A stretch of DNA of 5,156 nt, taken from assembly GCA_947302185.1 (NCBI GenBank), contig CAMYVI010000198.1, positions 1 to 5,156 of the forward strand. Reading direction: 5' to 3'. This document shows positions 1 through 4,429 of this stretch, piece by piece (within the stretch, counting starts at the first letter, position 1; each line of letters starts with the position of its first letter). The DNA is from an uncultured Lachnospiraceae bacterium. GTDB taxonomy: Bacteria > Bacillota_A > Clostridia > Lachnospirales > Lachnospiraceae. The notes below the pieces were generated by a model. That model did no database searches and was not told the origin of the DNA. It was given only the letters and a program-made list of their open reading frames with translations. The translations under genes were made by a program, and so were the position numbers.

Positions 1-207
1 CAGTTTATCCAGCGCGTCCGAAACCTGCTTCTGCGTTTTGTTGTCCAGCGCGGAAGTCGCCTCGTCGAAGATCAGGATCTTTGGCTTTGGTGCGATCGCG
101 CGGGCGATCATCAGTCGCTGTTTCTGGCCGCCGGAAATACCGCCCTGTCCTTCGGAGATGACGGTATGCATTCCCATGGGCATGGCCTGGATATCATCGG
201 CAATCCC
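1..207 (-). pseudogene. 3' fragment of an NHLP-type bacteriocin export ABC transporter ATPase (broken, runs off window start)
   Basis: The minus-strand translation gives about 69 residues of an ABC exporter nucleotide-binding domain. In order it shows [20 protein letters not shown], the ABC signature [20 protein letters not shown], Walker B and its catalytic Glu in [12 protein letters not shown], then [14 protein letters not shown], where the window ends. The MPMGMHT stretch and the [11 protein letters not shown] sequence after the D-loop are typical of the NHLP/NHLM bacteriocin export family. Such proteins use ATP to drive peptide export through the inner membrane and are often fused to a membrane and peptidase module. 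The Walker A loop, Q-loop and membrane domain should lie upstream, but homology stops abruptly around position 205-210 and the continuing open frame does not resemble an ABC protein. The gene therefore lacks its 5' part. It points away from the T7SS genes and is probably unrelated to them. The family call is good; whether the break is biological or an assembly join cannot be told from the window. Confidence 0.75.
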
Positions 208-387
208 GTAACCACATTCCGGCTTGATTACGGAGCGGGAAGACCTGCATTTTTCGTCTATGCGTCTTACGGGACTGTAGTCATAACCCAGCTGTATGAG
301 AAAAAGGCGGGCTGTATGCGCATCAGGACATTTGAAGCCGCCCAATATGCAGAGTGGAAGGAGGAGATGGATCGTGATTATTGTTAA
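208..387 (+). pseudogene. C-terminal remnant of an unrecognised protein upstream of esaB
   Basis: An open plus-strand frame encodes about 59 residues, from [20 protein letters not shown] through the middle segment to [16 protein letters not shown]. The first part looks beta-rich (alternating hydrophobic residues, as in [12 protein letters not shown]) and the end is a charged helix. I do not recognise the family. The nearest in-frame ATG (166) lies inside sequence that is antisense to the ABC exporter motif, so it is not a credible start. The fragment more likely is the tail of a longer gene whose 5' part is gone. Its stop overlaps the start of the esaB-like gene by 14 bases, the kind of arrangement seen within an operon, so the intact gene was probably a T7SS locus member. 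Coding is inferred from the overlap and reasonable amino acid composition only. Confidence 0.45.
358..366 (+). promoter_or_regulatory. Ribosome binding site that sets the GTG start of the esaB-like gene
   Basis: AAGGAGGAG ends 7 bases before GTG at 374. It is a near-perfect Shine-Dalgarno sequence. It selects this GTG over the in-frame ATG at 296, which would add 26 residues of non-family sequence before the MIIVNVDIP beta-strand. Confidence 0.75.
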
Positions 388-622
388 TGTGGACATACCG
401 ATGCTTGGCAAAAATATGGACTTTCAGATTGATGAGAATGCAACAATTGCTGAAATCAGGGAAGCTCTTTTAGACACGATCAGTCAGAGCGAGCAGATCA
501 GAGTGATCGGCAGACGCAATGAGGTGCTTATCTGGGAGAGGGGAAGCGCAAGGCTTCTCGACATCAATCAGACAGGCTATGAGGCAGGACTGGTGAGTGG
601 GAGTGTGCTGCTTCTTGCCTAA
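374..622 (+). CDS. esaB: EsaB/YukD-like ubiquitin-fold protein of the type VII secretion system
   Basis: The product is 82 residues, close to the usual EsaB/YukD length of about 80. It begins [20 protein letters not shown], a beta-hairpin typical of a ubiquitin fold. A helix follows ([15 protein letters not shown], about residues 25-39), then strand [13 protein letters not shown] and the closing part [14 protein letters not shown], which matches the 'gl..Gs.L.L' ending of YukD proteins. EsaB/YukD is a cytoplasmic protein needed for T7SSb function or regulation; it lacks the C-terminal di-glycine of ubiquitin and is not thought to be conjugated. The GTG start is chosen for the AAGGAGGAG site 7 bases upstream and because longer versions add unrelated sequence. 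It overlaps the tail of the upstream broken gene by 14 bases, which suggests translational coupling. Beside WXG100 genes it marks this locus as T7SSb. The family call is firm; the symbol is by family resemblance. Confidence 0.85.
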   Translation: MIIVNVDIPMLGKNMDFQIDENATIAEIREALLDTISQSEQIRVIGRRNEVLIWERGSARLLDINQTGYEAGLVSGSVLLLA

Positions 623-636
623 AGGTGCATAATATC

Positions 637-667
637 GGGAAAAAAAGTCATTCGTCATGATTTTCCC
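637..667 (+). terminator. Weak imperfect hairpin after the esaB-like gene
   Basis: GGGAAAA (637-643) pairs with TTTTCCC (661-667), and TCAT (648-651) pairs with ATGA (657-660) across a 4-base bulge and a 5-base loop. An AT-rich tail (TATTTATTAT) follows, without a clean T-run. It sits in the 130-base gap before the first WXG100 gene. It could be a partial terminator or a 5' leader structure. The rest of the gap (668-752) shows only the WXG100 ribosome binding site and AT-rich sequence; I found no well-spaced -35/-10 pair. Confidence 0.25.
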
Positions 668-752
668 TATTTATTATCAGATTTGATAAGATTGGATCAT
701 CCGAAAGGAAACAGTTGCTGAATATAAAAAAGTACATGGAGGAGAGAATAAA

Positions 753-1055
753 ATGGCGGAATTCAGCGTAACACTTGAACAGCTTAAAAGTATCAAAGAA
801 CAGCTCGCAGAGCAGAATGCATTATTCAGAAATCAGATCAGCGGTCTTGCTGATACTGCAAATTCAATTAGCGGCATGTGGGAAGGCGAAGCTAAGGAAA
901 AGTTCATGAGCGAGTTTGCCAATGACCAGGTCAAGATGAATACTTTCTATGACGCAATCAATGCGTACATTCAGGCTCTTGAATCAATTATCGCAAACTA
1001 TGTGAATGCCGAGAATATTAACGTCGAGACGGCAACGACCAGAACATACCATTGA
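753..1055 (+). CDS. WXG100 family T7SS protein (pair 1, first member; C-terminal RTYH)
   Basis: The product is 100 residues, the canonical WXG100 length. Two amphipathic helices flank the turn SGMWEGEAK, with the motif W43-E-G45. A YxxxE export motif (Y83-V-N-A-E87) lies near the C-terminus, and the protein ends TTRTYH. WXG100 proteins form helical-hairpin dimers that are exported by the EssC ATPase and often act as partners for other substrates. The ATG start has GGAGGAGAG just upstream. It is followed 91 bases later by a second WXG100 gene, as in typical heterodimer pairs. The GMWEG-AK turn is shared with the gene at 3382, and the RTYH end with the gene at 4098. The first gene after esaB is where the main EsxA-like protein often lies, but I do not assign EsxA because there are five paralogues here. 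Confidence 0.92.
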   Translation: MAEFSVTLEQLKSIKEQLAEQNALFRNQISGLADTANSISGMWEGEAKEKFMSEFANDQVKMNTFYDAINAYIQALESIIANYVNAENINVETATTRTYH

Positions 1056-1057
1056 TT

Positions 1058-1095
1058 TCCCGGGTATCTGAGGGGAATTAAATGGTCATCCGGGA
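1058..1095 (+). repeat. Inverted repeat in the gap between the two WXG100 genes of pair 1
   Basis: TCCCGG (1058-1063) and CCGGGA (1090-1095) are exact inverted arms separated by 26 bases. An alternative shorter pairing of TTCCC (1057-1061) with GGGAA (1073-1077) is also possible. There is no T-run, so it is not a terminator on sight. It may be an mRNA structure between the two genes, or chance. Confidence 0.2.
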
Positions 1096-1146
1096 GTCAA
1101 GAAGTGAGAAACATAAGTCAAGTGGTTCGAAAGAGAGGATAAATAT

Positions 1147-1464
1147 ATGGCAGCAGGAATTATAAAGGTATCACCGGAACAGCTTAGAGCAACAGCTTCA
1201 GAATTCGGCTCGCAGGGGAGCGCGATTCTCAGCACAACAAGCAATATGATGCAGCTTGTACAGGGGTCCAGCAGCGCATGGACAGGAGAAGCAGCGACGG
1301 CATACGTTACAAAGTTCAATCAGCTTCAGGATGATATGGAGCGCGCGGTAAGAATGGTACAGGAGTATTCCACGGATCTGCAGGAAATGGCGACAGTATA
1401 TCAGAATGCGGAGACCGAGAATGCCACTCTTGCGGAATCTCTTTCGGGAGACGTTCTTCAGTAA
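1147..1464 (+). CDS. WXG100 family T7SS protein (pair 1, second member; C-terminal GDVL)
   Basis: The product is 105 residues. Helix 1 (about 9-40) leads to the turn SSAWTGEAA with the motif W45-T-G47. Helix 2 carries VQEYSTDLQEMATVYQNAE, including the YxxxE export motif Y85-Q-N-A-E89. The tail ends LAESLSGDVLQ. The helix 2 and tail pattern (EY..DL..MA.VY...E..NA.....L.GDVL) recurs in the gene at 3702, so the two are close paralogues. The start follows AGAGAGG. It is likely the heterodimer partner of the preceding WXG100 protein and is secreted by, or co-secreted through, the T7SS. The family is firm; the partnership is inferred from adjacency. Confidence 0.92.
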   Translation: MAAGIIKVSPEQLRATASEFGSQGSAILSTTSNMMQLVQGSSSAWTGEAATAYVTKFNQLQDDMERAVRMVQEYSTDLQEMATVYQNAETENATLAESLSGDVLQ

Positions 1465-1481
1465 GTTAAGCGGAATAAATG

Positions 1482-1528
1482 CCGGGGATGCCGCGGAGGC
1501 AATGCGGTGTTCCCGGAATGTTTTATCA
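1482..1528 (+). terminator. Strong hairpin with a short T-run after WXG100 pair 1 (terminator or attenuator)
   Basis: In RNA, 1482-1494 can pair with 1504-1516 along all 13 positions, three of them G-U, leaving a 9-base loop (1495-1503). AATGTTTTATCA follows, with only four consecutive T. A leaky terminator here would leave pair 1 transcribed more than the genes behind it. It could instead be a processing or stability element. I judged pairing by eye. Confidence 0.4.
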
Positions 1529-1545
1529 TCAGTGGGGGAAGAGCC

Positions 1546-1560
1546 CTGCCTTTTTGGCAG
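1546..1560 (+). repeat. Small hairpin upstream of the next gene
   Basis: CTGCC (1546-1550) and GGCAG (1556-1560) are perfect inverted arms around a TTTTT loop, about 29 bases before the ATG at 1589. This is a minor structure in the 124-base gap that also holds the larger hairpin. Confidence 0.2.
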
Positions 1561-1588
1561 TGGAGTATGACAAAGAAAGAAGATAGTT

Positions 1589-1894
1589 ATGACGGGAGAA
1601 ATCGGAATGGACCCCCGGCATATAAAGCAGATATATGATCTGCTGACAGGTCTTGCCGGGGAGCGGGCAAGAGGACTGTACCGGTTGGAGAGATACCTTC
1701 GCATGATTGAAGAGCGGAATACAGTCGGCGAAGATTCCTTTGATATTGCGGCCTGGTTCGATGAGATGAGGAGAACGGCTGCAGCGTATGACCGTTATCC
1801 GGAAATACTCATGGCATATGCAGGAAGATATGAAGAGATGACTGCAAGGGCATGCAGTGTGATAAGTGAAATAGAAATCGTTCCGGAGGAATAA
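1589..1894 (+). CDS. Small helical protein of the T7SS locus, WXG-less, function unknown
   Basis: The product is 101 residues, nearly all predicted helix: a first charged helix (about 8-43, HIKQIYDLLTGLAGERARG and on), a short break near NTVGEDS (44-50), and a second helix from about 51 to 95. The length and helix-turn-helix layout match the WXG100 fold, but there is no WXG motif (the only Trp is in AAWFDEM, position 56) and no YxxxD/E export motif. I do not recognise a named family. A start at ATG 1607 (95 residues) is also credible because GGGAG lies 8 bases before it, while the 1589 ATG has only a weak AGAAG site. Its stop is one base before the next gene, whose ribosome binding site lies within this gene, so the two are coupled. 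A plausible role is a cytosolic adaptor or substrate-targeting factor. Confidence 0.7.
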   Translation: MTGEIGMDPRHIKQIYDLLTGLAGERARGLYRLERYLRMIEERNTVGEDSFDIAAWFDEMRRTAAAYDRYPEILMAYAGRYEEMTARACSVISEIEIVPEE

Positions 1895-1895
1895 A

Positions 1896-2213
1896 ATGGC
1901 GGTTAATACTACCGAAAGAAACAGTACTGTAATAGCGGGAGCGCTGTCAGAGCTGCAAGCGCTTCGAAAAAATGCAATGGAGACCCATGATCTTAACATC
2001 TCTGCTTTGTCAGGAATGACAGGTGAGTCTGTTGAATATCAGAGATCACTGGAGAAAACCATATACAGCCGCTATATGGATGTCATTGACAGGATCGAGA
2101 TGAAGCTTGTGGGCCTTGATTCTGTGAAGACGGCAGAATTGAAGTCTGGCGTCGTGACGAAAGCCGACGGAGCGGCGAACCGCCTGCTCGAAGACGATTA
2201 TGAACTGCTGTAA
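1896..2213 (+). CDS. Small helical protein of the T7SS locus, degenerate WXG-like turn, function unknown
   Basis: The product is 105 residues and mostly helical. The segment SALSGMTGESVEYQRSLEK (about 36-54) lies where a WXG turn would be and resembles the SISGMWEGEAKEK turn of the gene at 753, but lacks the Trp. I read it as a possible diverged WXG100 relative. The second helix (IYSRYMDVIDRIEMKLVG) is followed by an acidic C-terminus, RLLEDDYELL. There is no YxxxD/E export motif. GGAGGA lies 5 bases before the ATG, inside the end of the preceding gene, which indicates translational coupling. It is not a family I can name. By position it is probably a partner or targeting factor in the T7SS module. 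Confidence 0.7.
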   Translation: MAVNTTERNSTVIAGALSELQALRKNAMETHDLNISALSGMTGESVEYQRSLEKTIYSRYMDVIDRIEMKLVGLDSVKTAELKSGVVTKADGAANRLLEDDYELL

Positions 2214-2231
2214 GAGATAAAGGGGAACAGG

Positions 2232-2486
2232 ATGAATCGTGGACAGGAGCGTTTATCCGAGGCTGCCGGATTGCTGGAAGAGATGGCTGCAGAATTTCGA
2301 GAGTCGATACTGAACAGCCACGAAGCTGTGAGGATCAGTCTTCAGCATAGCTGGACCGATGAGGCCGGTGAGCAGTTCGGGCAAAAGATGGCGTATGAAC
2401 AGATAAGACTCGATGATTTATATGCAAAATTGAAGAGAGCAGCTCTTATGGCTGAAAAAATAGGTACGGATCATGAGTATGAATAA
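2232..2486 (+). CDS. WXG100-like small protein with WTD in place of WXG
   Basis: The product is 84 residues: helix 1 (about 5-37, QERLSEAAGLLEEMAAEFRE and on), the turn QHSWTDEAGEQFGQKM, then helix 2 to the end. The turn matches the WXG100 consensus (W-x-G-x-A-x-x-F), except that Gly is replaced by Asp: W41-T-D43-E-A-G-E-Q-F. The protein is short and ends without a YxxxD/E export motif, so it may stay in the cytosol and pair with another WXG-type protein or with cargo. AGGGGA lies 5 bases before the ATG. The last 14 bases overlap the FHA gene, so the two products are probably made together. The fold call is likely; the role is inferred. Confidence 0.75.
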   Translation: MNRGQERLSEAAGLLEEMAAEFRESILNSHEAVRISLQHSWTDEAGEQFGQKMAYEQIRLDDLYAKLKRAALMAEKIGTDHEYE

Positions 2487-2925
2487 AAAAGTGATTGTCA
2501 AAGATGGCGTCAACACCAGAACGGGTGAGCTTATTGTAAATAACGGTGATTATTTCAGCGGGGATTTTGTTTTCGGAAGAACCGAGAAACTGGATAAGCA
2601 TTCAGGCCGTATGTGGAATATTGTGCTGATCAATAAAAGCAGCGGAGAAAGATATAATTTTTTATTCGCGTCACAGATGACCATAGGCAGAATTCCTCCG
2701 TCGGACGAAAGGGAGACTCGCCTTGTTCTGTCGACAGATGTAATGGTCTCAAAAGTGCATGCTATTATTTACGGCACGGACAACACCCTGGCGATAGCGG
2801 ATAATCAATCCAAGAATCATACTTATGTTAATGGTGAGAGAATTACGATGCCGCATGTGCTGAACCCTGGCGATGTGATCAGGGTAGGAAGAACGGAGTT
2901 TCAGGTGACATACGGTATATCATAA
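2473..2925 (+). CDS. Stand-alone FHA domain protein of the T7SS locus
   Basis: The product is 150 residues. An N-terminal stretch of about 65 residues, of no family I recognise, precedes a forkhead-associated domain. The FHA hallmarks are all present: G72-R73 in MTIGRIP, S93-K-V-H96 in VSKVHAIIY, N115 in the segment NHTYVNGERI with N120-G121, and the closing L-NPGDVIRVGRTEFQV. FHA domains bind phosphothreonine peptides, and the Arg, Ser and Asn positions used for that are conserved, so binding should be functional. There is no signal peptide or membrane segment, so it is cytoplasmic. In other T7SSb loci FHA modules occur at the N-terminus of EssC or beside Ser/Thr kinases; here it is separate and no kinase is in view. 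The ATG overlaps the preceding gene by 14 bases and has only a weak AGG, consistent with translational coupling; ATG 2479 is an alternative start. The domain call is firm; the regulatory role is inferred. Confidence 0.9.
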   Translation: MSMNKKVIVKDGVNTRTGELIVNNGDYFSGDFVFGRTEKLDKHSGRMWNIVLINKSSGERYNFLFASQMTIGRIPPSDERETRLVLSTDVMVSKVHAIIYGTDNTLAIADNQSKNHTYVNGERITMPHVLNPGDVIRVGRTEFQVTYGIS

Positions 2926-2947
2926 ATCGGTTTCTATGAGGACATGT

Positions 2948-2962
2948 GTCCCCGGCCGGGAC
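2948..2962 (+). repeat. Small GC-rich hairpin after the FHA gene
   Basis: GTCCC (2948-2952) and GGGAC (2958-2962) are exact inverted arms around a 5-base loop, with no T-run. It lies between the FHA stop and the ribosome binding site of the next gene, and supports reading this stretch as non-coding rather than as an N-terminal extension of that gene. Confidence 0.25.
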
Positions 2963-2974
2963 CGGATACAGAGC

Positions 2975-2979
2975 AGGAG
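2975..2979 (+). promoter_or_regulatory. Ribosome binding site that sets the GTG start at 2988
   Basis: AGGAG ends 8 bases before GTG 2988. The alternative in-frame GTG at 2946 has no comparable site at the right distance and would add 14 Gly/Ala-rich residues. Confidence 0.55.
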
Positions 2980-2987
2980 CTTTTGTT

Positions 2988-3371
2988 GTGAGCTATATTA
3001 ATATTCATGCTATCAACACAGCGGCGGAAATGTATAACGGGGCTTTATCCAAGCTTGAACGCATGCGGGAAGAACTGGAAGAATGCCGCAGAAATATCGC
3101 GGAAACGGGACAAGATGAATTTCTGCATGAAATTGATGCGCTGATTGATGTGATGGCAGCAGATATCGGTAATGTGCGGAAGTTGGAATGCGGACTTCGA
3201 GAAGCGGAAGCTATATACAAGACAGGTATTAAATGGATGGATGACGTCGCGGCAGGTGATGAATATGTATATCCGTATACGAAGATCGGAGTGACTTGTC
3301 TGGAGTATTTGAAGCCGTTTGCCGGCCTTATGCCATTTGAACCGGTAACAGAGGACAAGAATCATATTTGA
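2988..3371 (+). CDS. Charged helical/coiled-coil protein of the T7SS locus, function unknown
   Basis: With GTG 2988 as start the product is 127 residues, beginning MSYINIHAINTAAEMYNGAL. A long charged helix with heptad-like spacing (SKLERMREELEECRRNIAET, about residues 21-40) is followed by a second helix, HEIDALIDVMAADIGNVRKL, and a third around LREAEAIYKTGIKWMDDVAA. The tail contains several Tyr and Pro residues (DEYVYPYTKIG, KPFAGLMPFEPV). No signal peptide, WXG motif or YxxxD/E motif is seen, and I recognise no family. A start at GTG 2946 would add 14 residues but has a weak ribosome binding site. The stop overlaps the AGGAGGG site of the next WXG100 gene, so it belongs to the same transcript. 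A cytosolic adaptor or chaperone that binds helical T7SS partners is possible but unproven. Confidence 0.7.
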   Translation: MSYINIHAINTAAEMYNGALSKLERMREELEECRRNIAETGQDEFLHEIDALIDVMAADIGNVRKLECGLREAEAIYKTGIKWMDDVAAGDEYVYPYTKIGVTCLEYLKPFAGLMPFEPVTEDKNHI

Positions 3372-3381
3372 GGAGGGTATA

Positions 3382-3699
3382 ATGGCATCTGTAAAACAAA
3401 TGGGCAACGATCTTGACAGATTTCGTAACGATATTACGAATTTTCAGAATGCGCTGCAAGATTTTTCGAATGCCTACCAAAAAGCTGATGGCTCGATCCA
3501 ATCCCTGAATGGTATGTGGGAGGGACCGGCAAAGAATGCCCTGCTCGCTATGTTCGCGCAGGATGCCGAGATGATAAAAGAAGTGATTAATAATCTGCGT
3601 ACAATCTACGAAACATATGATGAGGCTCATAAGGAGTATACACAATGTGAGACTTCAGATGCCGACCTTATTGCGTCGATGAATGTCGGGGAGGTATAA
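3382..3699 (+). CDS. WXG100 family T7SS protein (pair 2, first member)
   Basis: The product is 105 residues: helix 1 (about 5-40), the turn SLNGMWEGPAKNAL with the motif W46-E-G48, and helix 2 ending in a YxxxE motif (Y86-T-Q-C-E90). The tail is TSDADLIASMNVGEV. The GMWEG-AK turn matches the first member of pair 1 (753), although the tail differs and lacks RTYH. AGGAGGG sits 4 bases before the ATG. Only 2 bases separate it from the next WXG100 gene, so the two are translated in tandem and likely form a heterodimer. It is expected to be a T7SS substrate or co-secretion partner. Confidence 0.92.
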   Translation: MASVKQMGNDLDRFRNDITNFQNALQDFSNAYQKADGSIQSLNGMWEGPAKNALLAMFAQDAEMIKEVINNLRTIYETYDEAHKEYTQCETSDADLIASMNVGEV

Positions 3700-3701
3700 A
3701 T

Positions 3702-4031
3702 ATGCCGGGAGTTGGAAGCGGAATCACAATTCTGGTGGACACGGAGGAACTGAAATCTGTCAGCGAAAGCGTTCAGCAGTATGTCGGGGAGATGCAGGCC
3801 GCATATGACAGTCTCGGCAGAGCTGTCACCGCCATGGGAGAGTATTGGATCGGAGAGGCAAGCGAAAAAGAACGTCAGGCATTTTTCAGTCAAAAGGATA
3901 ATATTGAGGGAGCCATGCGCAGGTTATCCGAATATCCGGTCGACCTTATGACCATGGCAGGTGTCTATGAGAAGCATGAGGACAGCAATGCCGAAATTCC
4001 CGGCGGACTTTTTGGAGATGTTCTCCTCTGA
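3702..4031 (+). CDS. WXG100 family T7SS protein (pair 2, second member; C-terminal GDVL)
   Basis: The product is 109 residues. A short N-terminal segment (MPGVGSGITILVDTEEL) leads into helix 1. The turn MGEYWIGEASEKE carries W49-I-G51. Helix 2, with SEYPVDLMTMAGVYEKHE, includes the YxxxE motif Y89-E-K-H-E93. The tail ends PGGLFGDVLL. The helix 2 and tail arrangement is closely similar to the gene at 1147, which makes this its counterpart in the second pair. The start is 2 bases after the previous stop, and GGGGAGG at the end of that gene serves as ribosome binding site. The role is probably WXG100 heterodimer partner and T7SS substrate. Confidence 0.92.
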   Translation: MPGVGSGITILVDTEELKSVSESVQQYVGEMQAAYDSLGRAVTAMGEYWIGEASEKERQAFFSQKDNIEGAMRRLSEYPVDLMTMAGVYEKHEDSNAEIPGGLFGDVLL

Positions 4032-4055
4032 TCTTCATGTAAGGATTGCTCGGAA

Positions 4056-4077
4056 GACCCGGCGAAGAAATCGGGTC
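4056..4077 (+). repeat. Hairpin between WXG100 pair 2 and the fifth WXG100 gene
   Basis: GACCCG (4056-4061) and CGGGTC (4072-4077) are exact inverted arms around a 10-base loop in the 66-base gap. GGAGGTGAGG, the ribosome binding site of the next gene, follows within 7 bases. There is no T-run, so a terminator is unlikely. It might be an mRNA processing or stability element. Confidence 0.3.
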
Positions 4078-4097
4078 AGTGTCGGAGGTGAGGTGTT

Positions 4098-4412
4098 ATG
4101 GCGACAGCCGGAGAAATACTGTTAAACTATAAAGAAGCGTTGGCGCAGGCGAATAAGCTTGATGAACTGGCAGCGGAGCTGGAGAGGATCGGTGTGTCGG
4201 ATCTGAACGACACGTTTGGTGAGATCAGCACCGGCTGGCAGGGAGATAACGCGGAAGCTTTTTTGAGAAAAGCTCGGCCACTGGTGTCAAAGAATCAGAA
4301 GACTGTGAACAAAATCAGAAATACCGCATCAGCGATCCGAACGATAGCGACTAATGTGTACAACGCGGAGATGAGGGCACTGGAGCTTGCAGCCGCAAGG
4401 ACATATCACTGA
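4098..4412 (+). CDS. WXG100 family T7SS protein (fifth; C-terminal RTYH)
   Basis: The product is 104 residues: helix 1 (about 5-32), the turn ISTGWQGDNAEAFL with W47-Q-G49, and helix 2 ending TNVYNAEMRALELAAARTYH. In place of a strict YxxxD/E motif there is Y88-N-A-E91, one residue short, so the usual export motif is altered. The RTYH end is identical to that of the gene at 753, although the rest diverges. A strong GGAGGTGAGG site precedes the ATG. The gene is immediately upstream (17 bases) of the large effector-like gene, the usual place for a WXG100 partner dedicated to a specific substrate. The family is firm; the partnership is inferred. Confidence 0.92.
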   Translation: MATAGEILLNYKEALAQANKLDELAAELERIGVSDLNDTFGEISTGWQGDNAEAFLRKARPLVSKNQKTVNKIRNTASAIRTIATNVYNAEMRALELAAARTYH

Positions 4413-4429
4413 TTGAGGCTTGATGAAAT

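Noticed and set aside
166..207. ATG at 166 as the start of a 73-residue protein
   Set aside because: Its first 14 codons are antisense to the conserved MPMGMHT to ADDI stretch of the ABC ATPase, so they are not the true N-terminus of the gene that ends at 387.
683..728. Promoter before the first WXG100 gene (TTGATA and TATAAA)
   Set aside because: The two elements are 34 bases apart, far beyond the 16-18 expected, and no better-spaced pair was found in the gap.
1198..1704. Minus-strand open frame of 168 codons
   Set aside because: It lies antisense to a clear WXG100 gene and the next small gene, is rich in Cys, Ser and Arg without any recognisable domain, and has no context support.
1529..1999. 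Minus-strand open frame of 156 codons
   Set aside because: It is antisense to two coupled plus-strand genes with good ribosome binding sites; its hydrophobic, Cys-rich product resembles shadow translation.
3005..3407. Overlapping minus-strand open frames opposite the coiled-coil gene
   Set aside because: Two frames are open on the same stretch, both opposite a charged helical plus-strand gene, which commonly leaves antisense frames open. No domains seen.
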